64,000 nt of DNA from Symbiodinium microadriaticum (lineage: Eukaryota > Sar > Dinophyceae > Suessiales > Symbiodiniaceae): assembly GCA_001939145.1 (NCBI GenBank), contig LSRX01000055.1, positions 900,339 through 964,338 on the forward strand, read 5' to 3'. Below the pieces are notes generated by a model. The model did not search any database and had not been told where the DNA came from. It was given only the letters and a program-made list of their open reading frames with translations. Both the position numbers and the translations under genes were made by a program. Position 1 is the first letter of the stretch. Each line of letters starts with the position of its first letter. Shown here in pieces: positions 51,101 through 59,730 of this stretch.

Positions 51101-54100
51101 GGCCGGGCGTCGGAGGTAGGGAGCGGCGCTCTTCCTTCTCCTTGCGCTCTTTCTCAACAAGTTCCGTGAAACGCTTTCGGCACTCAGGTGTGTGGATGGC
51201 AGCCTTTCCGTAGCAAGCCTTACACCCAGGGGTTTCCTTAAACTTAATGATGCGCTCTACAGTGATGTAGACACTCCGTGCTTTAGGCTCTCGGGGAGGA
51301 GGCTTATCATCACTGCCCTCTGGAGGGAACGGCACTTCCTTAAGGGGAATCTCTGGGAGCTCGCCCTCTGCAGCCCCTTCAACCAGGGCGCGGCGATTGG
51401 CGTTAGCAACTGGAAAAACCGGAGGGCCTTCTTCAACAAAGAGCTCGTCCTGCGGGACGTCAACAACGAGAGTGTTGCGTTTGGCGCGAAACTCTGCGTA
51501 GTCAAGCACCTTGGTCACGAACCTATACCTCATGCCTGCGTCAAGGCGCCAACCTAAAAACAACCCAGGCTGAAGGTTCGGATCAAGAGCCCTTGTCGAT
51601 GGACCTTTCTTGCGGTAGTAAACAAGCTGGCCAAAGCACACGCGGATGCCTTCAAACGGAGACTTTGTAAGAACCTCCCATTGCGACTTAGTCTTGTCAG
51701 AGTGGCTCACACGGTCGAACGAAAGCGACAAACAGGCGTAGGGAAAAGAGTAGGTATGAAAATCATAGGGCAAACCCGACTGAAGGTGGATGCTCCTACA
51801 ACACTCCTTCTCTTCCCGAACGTCGCGCTCAAGCACCGCGTTGTGAGGCCATCTGTTTGGCAAGGAAGTCTCAGGGATGAGGCCAACCTCTGTCGCTGCA
51901 CCCTCCAGCTCACCTGCTTCGTCCATCTTGACAAGACAAACTGGTGGCTTTGCGGTCGGGCGCAAACCAAAGAAGTGGCGAAAGTTCTTAGAGTGGTGCT
52001 GAAGCGTCCTCCGAGACATAGGATACGCGACCCTAGCCCCTGAAAAGACATCCCTTACAACGTGGTGTGACTTCACCCCCCCTGTCCCGATGCCTCTATG
52101 ATCATCACCTCTAGCCATGATAACGTCATCTGTGGCGATTTGTTGCCACGGCCCGGTGGGCGCATCGATGAGATCATCAGACTTTGCGTCTGGCTTTCTG
52201 GCAACCTTCATAGATGTGGTCTTTGCAAGACTGCACACACGGCAAAAGGGGTTCTTGGGGAAGTGCGTAAGGAGATGCTTTGCGGACTTAGCTTCAGCCA
52301 TTAGGGTCTCTCTTTTAGAGGGTTCTAAAGACTTTGGGTCCACTAAGTCAATCAGAGGCTTCTGGTCCTCTGGATCGACCGCAGCACGGTGCACAGGCTT
52401 CTCAGGCGCGGGGGCGCCCTCTGCAGCCCCTTCCTTAAACAGGTCGGCAAACTCTTCAAGGGAAGGAGGTTCTACAGCAGCTGACTCTCGGGCACCGGGA
52501 GGTGCGCTCCCTTCAGCGCTTGACCTAAAAAGCTGTGCTCCAACACGGGTGGCAAAGTCGTCCGCCTCTTCGAGGTGACCGGCTTCAAGCTTCTCGTCGT
52601 CGCTCGTAGCAACTTCGGTGGGTGCGTACTCTGCAAGTTCCTCAGCACTAAGGCCGATGCCTTCGTCGACAACGGAAACCGCGTCGGACTCTACGGCGCT
52701 TGGCGAAGCAGCCGCCTCAACAGGACTTAGCTGCTCAACTGGCTGGTGAACCACAGGCGACAACCTTTCATCGAATTGAGGAACGTATTCAACAACTCTA
52801 GAAGCATTAAGCCTAGCACCCCTAGGAACCTTCAACCTACAGCGGTGGACTTCGGAAGCAGGCACAAAGTAGGGGCCGGACTCTTTAGGGTCCCAGACAA
52901 AGAGACAACCTTGGTCCTGAACGGCCTTTCCTACGCTAAGTGCTGGAGGGCACTCTTTCAGCACGTAAACCTGTTCTTCCTGTGGCACAAGCTTGCTGCC
53001 CCCAAAAGAAAGGGACTGTGAGCAGTGCTGGGCGCCACCACCTGTAGCGAAACCTACGGGAGTGCTTGTCGTGCGGACGCAGGCTCGCATGTCAGAGCTC
53101 AGGGCCTGGCGCCCGATGAGATGACGACCCGCGGCGGTATCCCACAGCCACGTCACATTGCAGTCTGTGTCGCTGGCGAGGTTGCTTGCAGGCATTGCCG
53201 GGATGACCGCTGCGATTGCTGCGTTAGCCTTTGCCTTTGCCTTGGGCTTCGCTGCCGCCCTCGGAGGTGGACCGGTGTATTTCTTCTTGTCATCATGCAA
53301 GAATGGACAAGGGTCGGCCTTGCACATGCCGTGGGCATAAAACATGCAGGGCGTTTTCTTTTTCTCCGCCGCAGTCATGTCTTTCACCCGCTTGACCTCT
53401 GCAGATCTAGGGGTGGTGTCGCCGCCTTTGCCTCCCCGGGGAGTCCTTGGGGACTTCGGGTTGTCACCTTTGCCCTTTCCTTTTCCTCCTTTGGGAGCTC
53501 CTTTGGGAGCGGGTGCTGCAGGGACCTCTTCGTCCTTGTCTTTGTCTTTCTTGTTCTTCTTGTTCTTCTTCTCCTTCCTTGGCGGTTTGTCGGCTGCCCC
53601 TTTGGGTGCTGCTTTGGGCGCAGGAGTGGCAGGCACCTGGTCTTTACCAGTGGTGGCGGTTGAGGTGAGCACCTGGGGTTTGGCTCTGAGGTTCTTGTCG
53701 AACTCCTCGCGGTTAACCTTCTGCTGGTGCAGCTGGAGTGCTATCTCAACCTTGCTCCACAGCCATTCCGTTGTTCTCCGGTGGCTGCCGCCTGTTGCCT
53801 CTCTGGCCTTCTCGCACCGAGCCTTCATGATGCTGTTCTTTTCCAGTTCATCTAGAAGGTGATTAAACATCGTCTGCGGGCGAGGCAGCTCATCGATCGG
53901 GATGGTGGTTAGCACGTAAAGGTACTTATCCCTAAAGGATTCAAGTGCGGAGACGTCTGTGCCCTGCATCTTAATTCCCAACAGATTTCTTTCCCCTAAC
54001 ATGCCTATCCTATCCCGTTCGAGCTGGAAGTGCTTAAAGATGGCGCGGAGCATCACTCTGCCGTTGGGCATACCGCCCGTTGACATACGCTCTGCCTCGG

Positions 54101-55949
54101 TCATCTGTTGAAACATCAGACCAAAGCGTCCGCTCTTGCACGTCTTTAAGAGCTTAGCCGACACCTCTCGGGTGAGACGCGGGAACCTCGGATCCTGCCT
54201 AAGCTGTGCCTCTGTGTGTGTGAGGCACTCTTGTGCCCACAAGTACACCTCGTCACCGGGTGTCCTTTGCACGCGAGCTATGGCAACCAGAACCTGATTA
54301 ACGTAACCCCTAGCTTGACCCGCGTTCGTGGGTGGCTGTGGAAAGGTCATGTCACTAAGGCTCTTGATCCTGATTACGGTTTCCTCGTAATCCGCTGGAG
54401 TCTGTGGCTCTTCTGGTGCGCTTGGAGCAGCATCCCTTCCTGGAGACGCTGCTGGCGGCAACCTAGGACCACTACCAGAAGGACTACCCCCACCCCCACC
54501 ATCACCACCCCCGCCGTTCGCTGAAAGCTGCGGGCAGTCTACCTCTAAGTGAGCACGGCTGCCACACACGCGGCACGCTGGTGGCCTAGGGGTACCCTCT
54601 GAGGAAGACGAGCTTTCAGAACTGGCTTCGGAGGCTGGTCTGGGAGAAGCTGGTAAGAGCAGTGGCGCGGCCGGGGCTGGAAAGCTAAGCGTTGGCACTG
54701 TCGCTGCCGCCGTTGTGGGCGGTGGTGGCGCCGAGCTTGCGGCAGCAGTTGGTTGCTGCAGTGTGGCCATGGCTTGCGCCAAGCTGTGAACTGTGGTGAG
54801 CAGTTCGCTCACCTGGTGGCTCAAGGCTGCAACTTCTGGGTTGCTGGGAGAACCCGACTGCACAGTAACCGCTTCTGCTTGAGCAGGAGGCGCTTCTGAG
54901 CTTAACGCCGCGGGCTGCTCAGCAGGTTGTGCTGCTGAGGCTGCTGGTGCGCTGGTAGCAGCACCCTCTTGTGAAGGCGCTTGCTTTGGGGAGTTGTGTC
55001 CCTGACCCTGCGTACCAACAGGAGAGCCTGAAGGCGTGGCCCTAGCACGGGCGACTGGCAGTGGGGTAGAAGGAGCCGGGCCATTATGGCTTTGTGTGTC
55101 AGGTGAAAACGACATTGGGGGCCAATGCGATGCACGATTGGTCGCTGGAGGGGTGCCGCCTGAGCACGCGATCCCAAGCTGCTGGTTGAGTTCAGCTTCT
55201 CGTCGGGTCCAGTAGTCATCTGCAAGACGACGCTCGGCGATCAACTGCTCAATCCTGCGGTTGCTCTCCTCCCTTTCGCGACGCGACTGCAAGAGCTCCT
55301 GCTCTAGAAGGGCTATGCGCTCAAGCGCGGTGCGCTGTGCTGCAACAACTTCCTCCTGTGCCGCGGCGCGGGTGTGAAGAACTGCCTGGTTTGCCTCCGC
55401 CCTAACCTGGGTTACCTCAGCCTGTGCCTGGGCACGGGTTTGGTCCACGACGGTTTGGGCCTCGACCCTCGTTTGGGTTACCGCGGCCTGCGCCTCAGCG
55501 CGGGTCTGGTCCACTACGCTTTGGGCCTCCTGCCTAACACCTTGAGCCCACTCGCTGGCCTGTTGTGCGACCTGCTGGGCTTGAGCCTGTGAGCTTGCAG
55601 CTTGAGCCTGTGCGGTGTTCGCGGCGTGCAGTGCAACCTGTGCGCTCTGGTGTGCATGCGTAACCGCGGCGCCCGCGAGAAAAGAAGCCTGAGTTGCACT
55701 AAGTTCGGTGGGCCTTTGGGTTCCACGGGGAGAGGGCGAGGACGAGGAGTCTTGTCGCCTATCCCTACCGGTGCTAATGGTGACTAGCGGTGGTCTGGAT
55801 CCCGGTGGCCTTTGACCTTGAACTAAAGTGGCAGCTGCGGGCACTAGGGAAAGGTCGGGTGGAGGTGCAAGGTCGGGCTCCGAAAAGGACGAGTCTGCTA
55901 ACCTACTTGACCTGGACCTATCATCGGACGGTGGGGTTATGCCTGCCAT
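48150..55949 (-). CDS. Copia gag-pol polyprotein (ORF2), upstream unit
   Basis: Same 2599-codon product as 36244-44043, shifted by exactly 11906 bp and identical in translation over its full length, with all catalytic residues (protease D937, integrase D1274/D1343/E1374, RT YVDD 2231-2234, RNase H D2418/E2463/D2499/D2552). Complete identity over 7.8 kb means a very recent duplication, gene conversion, or an assembly repeat. It is the copy nearest the outer 5' LTR, so a transcript from LTR 3 would reach it first. Confidence 0.92.
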   Translation of the reverse strand: MAGITPPSDDRSRSSRLADSSFSEPDLAPPPDLSLVPAAATLVQGQRPPGSRPPLVTISTGRDRRQDSSSSPSPRGTQRPTELSATQASFLAGAAVTHAHQSAQVALHAANTAQAQAASSQAQAQQVAQQASEWAQGVRQEAQSVVDQTRAEAQAAVTQTRVEAQTVVDQTRAQAQAEVTQVRAEANQAVLHTRAAAQEEVVAAQRTALERIALLEQELLQSRREREESNRRIEQLIAERRLADDYWTRREAELNQQLGIACSGGTPPATNRASHWPPMSFSPDTQSHNGPAPSTPLPVARARATPSGSPVGTQGQGHNSPKQAPSQEGAATSAPAASAAQPAEQPAALSSEAPPAQAEAVTVQSGSPSNPEVAALSHQVSELLTTVHSLAQAMATLQQPTAAASSAPPPPTTAAATVPTLSFPAPAAPLLLPASPRPASEASSESSSSSEGTPRPPACRVCGSRAHLEVDCPQLSANGGGGDGGGGGSPSGSGPRLPPAASPGRDAAPSAPEEPQTPADYEETVIRIKSLSDMTFPQPPTNAGQARGYVNQVLVAIARVQRTPGDEVYLWAQECLTHTEAQLRQDPRFPRLTREVSAKLLKTCKSGRFGLMFQQMTEAERMSTGGMPNGRVMLRAIFKHFQLERDRIGMLGERNLLGIKMQGTDVSALESFRDKYLYVLTTIPIDELPRPQTMFNHLLDELEKNSIMKARCEKAREATGGSHRRTTEWLWSKVEIALQLHQQKVNREEFDKNLRAKPQVLTSTATTGKDQVPATPAPKAAPKGAADKPPRKEKKNKKNKKDKDKDEEVPAAPAPKGAPKGGKGKGKGDNPKSPRTPRGGKGGDTTPRSAEVKRVKDMTAAEKKKTPCMFYAHGMCKADPCPFLHDDKKKYTGPPPRAAAKPKAKAKANAAIAAVIPAMPASNLASDTDCNVTWLWDTAAGRHLIGRQALSSDMRACVRTTSTPVGFATGGGAQHCSQSLSFGGSKLVPQEEQVYVLKECPPALSVGKAVQDQGCLFVWDPKESGPYFVPASEVHRCRLKVPRGARLNASRVVEYVPQFDERLSPVVHQPVEQLSPVEAAASPSAVESDAVSVVDEGIGLSAEELAEYAPTEVATSDDEKLEAGHLEEADDFATRVGAQLFRSSAEGSAPPGARESAAVEPPSLEEFADLFKEGAAEGAPAPEKPVHRAAVDPEDQKPLIDLVDPKSLEPSKRETLMAEAKSAKHLLTHFPKNPFCRVCSLAKTTSMKVARKPDAKSDDLIDAPTGPWQQIATDDVIMARGDDHRGIGTGGVKSHHVVRDVFSGARVAYPMSRRTLQHHSKNFRHFFGLRPTAKPPVCLVKMDEAGELEGAATEVGLIPETSLPNRWPHNAVLERDVREEKECCRSIHLQSGLPYDFHTYSFPYACLSLSFDRVSHSDKTKSQWEVLTKSPFEGIRVCFGQLVYYRKKGPSTRALDPNLQPGLFLGWRLDAGMRYRFVTKVLDYAEFRAKRNTLVVDVPQDELFVEEGPPVFPVANANRRALVEGAAEGELPEIPLKEVPFPPEGSDDKPPPREPKARSVYITVERIIKFKETPGCKACYGKAAIHTPECRKRFTELVEKERKEKEERRSLPPTPGRSVPPTPAETVPPTPAAESVAPPTPAAVPEAPVRGEAEVSSVAGAAVPSVTATSTKLAEATGDQPPVFGVPAGVSPKPAPQQKPVFQKGTNRRARRAKAKGKSLTTVFEYDCSPSSVFGKTNAELGVPHLRLSRKFFDLEDNCVQAQVSDQLTAVTNAHLWGALPNLIGYRRRDGDASKRRWLAQLVKFRSSFQAFASHAQHAVQRGHDCTLVWPTSSECWRRPEVKEFLSKHTSSWHKVEVSGCNFGWWGKDDKPLHASFRFYTTSARLVEVLGKFQEEHKVEVCSKNKGSTQHVPTELPALCRHIVLAINPSAQTPVAPAMPVVPVQEQQQHREKEQALKHISPLAGLDDFAAVIESDPTSKQIVEEIVDLNGLVSQVCGLEPETQSSPEVSAMVTKLLSRAEMLASPEALAALRSEADGLRSVPVWDESNPREYAEVQKEAKHTGAKVHFGRLMTIVSIKFYELAKHLQKLKGRIVYRGDCAKDEYGAAAVYQELGANPTSVQGLNNCLAYGALQGHATTTADAIKAYVQALLKSKHQTWIELPPELRPKWWREKFARPVVLLLRALYGHPDAGGLWEQHLARIIKGLGGREISEFPGNYWFPNRKLLLSTYVDDLTLSGPEAEHQAFWDELTALVDVEPPEPVFRVLGRNHYIVDVGSEAEDMPSVSASKNAMAFDMVDYAQQTVDLYLSLTGSKKLKNVQTPFCPEGSLPPSDDEVTGELAPAACKLLMKALWLGRLSRPDIIKPIGDLATCVQKWSRNNDRQAHRLICYIDSTKLHRLVGHVDDCPDDLKLSLYVDADFAGEKAHARSTSGGYLVLAGPNTFFPLAWVSKRQTSTSRSTTESEIVSLAHSLYSEGLPALSLWDTLLGRTMQMTVHEDNQATILIARKGFSAKLRHISRTHKVNLSCLAEQFEEGSGVDVQYIDTNLQAADIFTKQLPPAKWDSAIRLLGLRTKMPKELVDKRVLSSKPGAAPKSSKK

Positions 55950-56681
55950 CCTAAACCCTATACCCTTAGCTGCTGCGGCTCTCTCTCTTTTGGCTGCTGC
56001 AGAAAACGATGGGTGGCGCAAAATGCGCAGAGTAATCTAAATTAGATGCAAGTACGATACAGCACGCGGGAAGGTTGCAACCTAAGAGTTATAACCCAAT
56101 CTAGGCTATTAGCTCTATGTTCGGGCGCCTTTGGCTGCCCCCTTCCGGTGCAAAAAGATCGGCTGGTGCGCGCGCTTCGGCGGCACTTAGCAAAAGAAAC
56201 TCTTGAGGAGTAGGGCCTTAGGGCTTAAGGGTGCGAGGCGGCTGCGAGCTGTTGCTCTGGGTTCTGGGCCTAAACCTGAAAACCCTGGGCGCTCTGGGCT
56301 GCCCCCTCTGCACCTGTGCCTGGCCTTTGTTGTGGTACCTTGGCAGTGCCTAGGGAAAACGGGACCTACCTTAACAACCTTAGGGCTTAAAGGTTCGGGG
56401 GGCAAGGGTATTTGCACGCGGCTTTTGCGGGCGCGCTGGGCTGCCCCCCCTAGCCTTTGGCCTGTGGTTGTTGGGTGGCTGTTGTTGTTGCTGTTGTGGG
56501 CGGCCTTTTTGGGCTTGCCCCTTGTGTTGCGGCTTTGGGCGCTTTGGCGCGGAGCGGCCCCCCTGGAGCAGAGGTGAGAGCTTAGGGGATAAGGTCGGGC
56601 AAGGATTGCCGTGCACACGGGTTCGGGCCTAAACCTTGAACCTATGTGGGCGCCTTTGGCTGCCCCTTTCCCCTAAACCAC
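55950..56681 (-). other. ORF1-ORF2 spacer of upstream unit
   Basis: Same sequence features as 44044-44775: same-frame stop codons and the two candidate 3' splice sites upstream of the ORF2 ATG. Confidence 0.65.
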
Positions 56682-59378
56682 CTATCGGTGAAGAACCTCT
56701 AGGAACTGCGACTCGCGCAGCTCACTTGCTCCGGGGGCGGATGCACGGTCCTCTGGGAGGTTTGCGAGGGACTCGTTCAGCGCCTGAAGCGCGTCGACGA
56801 GGTGTTCCTCGGTATACCTGCCCCTTGCGGGCGGTCCAACGAGAACTGCTGTGCACCCTGTGCGGCGGCTCTCCTTCACGATCTCTTTGTTGTCGTCCAC
56901 AATGTAGTGGGCGCCCGGAGGCTGCCCCCCAATCGGTCCGAGACGGTGAAGGAGCTGTGCCTTCCCCCCGTTGCCGGTGCGCTCGAAGCACTGATCGTAA
57001 GAGGAGAAGGTTGCGCCGCTAGCCGCTTCTAGCGCTGGGAGCAATCGCTCGGCTTCCTCGCGGTGGGCCTGTGCTTGTCCGCGGCCAGTGAAACTAAGCA
57101 CGCGGAACACAAGGGGTCGATGAGTACGGAAAATATCCCCCAACAACGACACAACCCTCGGAGACCAAACCCCGTTGCGATCGCAGCCGAGATCTAGCGT
57201 TTTGTGCCAATCGAACACCACACTAAGTGTGGGTCGCTGCCCCACCAACCTGGGCGCTGCTGGCACGCTAGCCTTGGCTGCAGCCTGTTCTCTTGCTCGC
57301 TGCGCCTCTTGCTCCCTTGCCTGTGCCTTTGCCTTTGCCTCCAGCGCACGCTCTTGGTCAGCGGCAAGCCTCGGAGTGGGAGCTGGCTTAAAGACGGTGG
57401 GGGCAGGCTTAGAAACCAAAAGCCTAGAGGGTGGTGCTTTATGCGGCGGCTTTGCTGGGCTTCGGGACCTATCGGCAGCCCCTTCTGGGTGGGCGCCTTG
57501 GTCAGGGTCCGGCCGTGACGCGGCTGCGCTTGCACCTCCTTCTTTCGCCTTGGCTTCTGCTTCCCTTCTCGCCGCTTGCTCCTTTGCCCACTGAGGTGGT
57601 GGCACTGGGGGCACCTTTGAAGGCGGCGCGTCCCCTGCTGTCGCGGCTGGTGGCGGTGGTCGCGCGGGAGGCGGCACCGGAACTGGAGGTGGCGGCGGGA
57701 TGTCTGCACGCAAGTCGCTGGGCGGAGGCTTAGGGATAGGTGCCTTAGCCGGGGGTGCCGGAATAGATGCGGCCTTGCTGGGCGCACTCGGGGCTGCCCC
57801 TCCGGCTGCTGCCCTTGGGCTCCTTGAGCGGGCCGGGCTTGGCGACCTAGCCTCTATCACCTCACCTTTTGCGAATGCACCGACCCCTGCCCTAAAACCC
57901 TCAACCGTACGCTCGCCCCTTCTAGCAGAAACGACGGGCGCGGTGGAAAGGTCTATGGAGGCAGGTGCTTTGGCAAACACCGACGCGAGATCTACCCACT
58001 GCTCTTGGCTTAGCTCGTATGGGTCTATGTGCTCGGTTGTTGGTGCTGCCCCTTCGGTTGGGTCGGGCGCGTCGAGCTGCTCTGCGTCTCTAACCCCGCT
58101 TGTGGCCGGAAGGCCTGGATTGGGCGAGACGAGAATCCACAGACCCTGGCGGTCCAAACGCACAGTGGGGTAGGTGCCGGGAGGAAGGTCACTAGGGGGT
58201 CTTAGGATCCTAGGCCTAGTGCGCAGCCGCCCCTCGGGATGCGGGCGCTCGGGCGGTTCGGAAAAGGCCCGTTCGGAAAAATCAGGCGACGCAGGGCTAT
58301 GTACAAAGCCTACCGCAGCTTCAGGTGCAGGTGAGCTATGTACAGCTTCCTCCTCGTCGACGTCGATTGGCACTGCCTCGGTGGGCTCGTCCGTGCCTCC
58401 TTCCGGGTCTTCCGCCGCCTCAAGCTCTGCGTCTTCGGGTCCAGCCCCGCTGTCGTCACCAGCCTCGACGCAATCGACGTCAGGTGCCTCAGCGGCCCCT
58501 GTGTCGATGTCGTCGGGCGCTGCGTCCGCGACGGTATCAACGGCAGGTGCTCCAGCAGCCCCTGCGTCGATCTCGTCGTCGGGCGCCTCCTCCTTCACCA
58601 CCTCTTCTGCTTTCTGCTCCTCTTCACCAAGCTCCTCCTTCACCTCTCCCAGCTCGGGCTCCTCTTTTGGTAAAACCTCTGCAGCTGTAAGGGGAGCCGG
58701 CTCTTCAGCAGCGGGCTCCGGTGCTTCCTCCTCGGCGTCGGGGGCAGCCGGTGCAGATTGTGGCGCGTCGCTCTGTTCAGACGCGGCCGGCTCAGACTCC
58801 GGCGCGGCGCTCTTCGGCTCTGCCGGTGGCGCCGCCCCTCCAGCCTTGGGCGCTGCCACCGGCAGGCCGCTAGACGAAGAAGCTCCAGATCCAGGCCCTC
58901 CACCTCCAAGTGGGACGGCCTTCGCGGCTGCAGGCGTGCCAGGGGTGTCGCGAGCCTTCGGTGCAGGAGCTCCAGCCGCGGGTTGCTTGGGCTCCGCTTT
59001 CGGGACGGTTTGGGGCTTCGCCTTTGGATTGGCTGTGCCGGGCGCTTCTTGCTGCCCCTGCCCCTTACCGCCACGTTTGGGGTCGGCTGGCTTTCCTTTG
59101 CCTTTCCCCTTGGTGCCGCCCTTTGCAACAGGAACCACAGCAGCAAGGGCAGGCACTTCGGCACACAACTGGCTCCAGTCAGCCCCGTAGGTCTCGAAGA
59201 CCTGGGCGACGCCGTTAATGTACCTATTGTTGCCCGCCGCGTCCAGCTGCCGAAAGTCCTCGCGAGCCAGGGTGTACTGGTACCTCCTCCAGGCTTGCTG
59301 TATGCAATAGTCCTGATGGACGTAAAACTGCTGCCTGCGGTTTCTCTCACCGCCCCTGGCTCCACGCGGCTGGTTCAT
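56682..59378 (-). CDS. Retrotransposon ORF1 with HAD-phosphatase-like domain, upstream unit
   Basis: Identical in translation to 44776-47472. ATG at 59378, 136 nt from the outer 5' LTR, makes this the first ORF on the predicted genomic RNA. Carries the same disordered acidic/proline-rich body and C-terminal HAD-like motifs (DWHKT, SFTGRG, GGK, VDDN). The intact frame in both units, despite a mostly disordered sequence free to drift, suggests recent selection for function or very recent copying. Confidence 0.85.
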   Translation of the reverse strand: MNQPRGARGGERNRRQQFYVHQDYCIQQAWRRYQYTLAREDFRQLDAAGNNRYINGVAQVFETYGADWSQLCAEVPALAAVVPVAKGGTKGKGKGKPADPKRGGKGQGQQEAPGTANPKAKPQTVPKAEPKQPAAGAPAPKARDTPGTPAAAKAVPLGGGGPGSGASSSSGLPVAAPKAGGAAPPAEPKSAAPESEPAASEQSDAPQSAPAAPDAEEEAPEPAAEEPAPLTAAEVLPKEEPELGEVKEELGEEEQKAEEVVKEEAPDDEIDAGAAGAPAVDTVADAAPDDIDTGAAEAPDVDCVEAGDDSGAGPEDAELEAAEDPEGGTDEPTEAVPIDVDEEEAVHSSPAPEAAVGFVHSPASPDFSERAFSEPPERPHPEGRLRTRPRILRPPSDLPPGTYPTVRLDRQGLWILVSPNPGLPATSGVRDAEQLDAPDPTEGAAPTTEHIDPYELSQEQWVDLASVFAKAPASIDLSTAPVVSARRGERTVEGFRAGVGAFAKGEVIEARSPSPARSRSPRAAAGGAAPSAPSKAASIPAPPAKAPIPKPPPSDLRADIPPPPPVPVPPPARPPPPAATAGDAPPSKVPPVPPPQWAKEQAARREAEAKAKEGGASAAASRPDPDQGAHPEGAADRSRSPAKPPHKAPPSRLLVSKPAPTVFKPAPTPRLAADQERALEAKAKAQAREQEAQRAREQAAAKASVPAAPRLVGQRPTLSVVFDWHKTLDLGCDRNGVWSPRVVSLLGDIFRTHRPLVFRVLSFTGRGQAQAHREEAERLLPALEAASGATFSSYDQCFERTGNGGKAQLLHRLGPIGGQPPGAHYIVDDNKEIVKESRRTGCTAVLVGPPARGRYTEEHLVDALQALNESLANLPEDRASAPGASELRESQFLEVLHR

Positions 59379-59480
59379 CAACGGGGAGCTGCCCCTTCTC
59401 TACGGGCGCGTCCCCTCTCGGCCGAGTTCGCCCTAGCAGCCCCTCTGTTGGGCTACTGGGCGCTGGGCTTACTTTAGGCA

Positions 59481-59514
59481 CTGCGGTAGGTCTCTACCTA
59501 CGGCTGATAACCAG
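59481..59514 (-). promoter_or_regulatory. Primer-binding site and leader hairpin, upstream unit
   Basis: TGGTTATCAGCCG on the element strand at 59513-59501, one base inside the 5' LTR. CTGCGGTAGG at 59481-59490 pairs with CCTACCGCAG at 59546-59555 in the LTR. A smaller alternative stem, GTAGGT/ACCTAC, lies at 59486-59500. Confidence 0.6.
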
Positions 59515-59723
59515 TTAAACGAACAAGACACAACCAACACGGAGGCCTACCGCAGATGACGGTTACTAGCGCTCCTTTTCTAGTCATGTCTTGAGCCAAA
59601 TACACAATTCTCTTCAAGTGAAACTTACATGCAAGACAGCCTACGCGCACTAGCCTAGGGGTACAAGGTAGCTATGCTTTACTACACCACTACCAGGTGC
59701 AAAGGGGTCGTTATTTCTTAACT
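59515..59723 (-). repeat. LTR 3 (outer 5' LTR), 209 bp
   Basis: The promoter-bearing LTR of the array. Identical to LTR 2 and one base different from LTR 1. Its outer end on plus is TTAACT followed directly by the target duplication. The DinoSL-like CTTGAGCCAAAT lies at 59590-59601. No TATA box is obvious, as is usual in dinoflagellates. Confidence 0.92.
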
Positions 59724-59730
59724 AAGAAAA
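59724..59730. other. Target-site duplication, right copy (AAGAAAA)
   Basis: Same 7 bp as 35696-35702. Seven bp is longer than the 5 bp typical of copia elements; two of the seven could match by chance. Confidence 0.8.

Larger units (their letters stand above)
35703..59723 (-). mobile_element. Tandem dimer of a Ty1/copia-class LTR retrotransposon (LTR-int-LTR-int-LTR)
   Basis: The unit repeats with an exact 11906-bp period (LTRs start at 35703, 47609 and 59515; every coding coordinate shifts by 11906). Total 24021 bp equals two units plus one LTR. Integrase precedes reverse transcriptase, the copia order. Both units keep full-length ORF1 and ORF2. The three LTRs differ at one base only (35745, A instead of T). 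The flanking duplication AAGAAAA lies outside the array. The likely origin is unequal recombination between LTRs of sister copies or integration of a tandem form; an assembly duplication cannot be excluded. It is orientated with, and probably inside an intron of, the surrounding minus-strand gene. Confidence 0.93.

Noticed and set aside
36244..59378. Many plus-strand open frames of 60-338 codons opposite ORF1 and ORF2
   Set aside because: They mirror the GC-rich, Ala/Pro/Ser-rich minus-strand genes, have low-complexity translations, and repeat in both units only because the DNA does.
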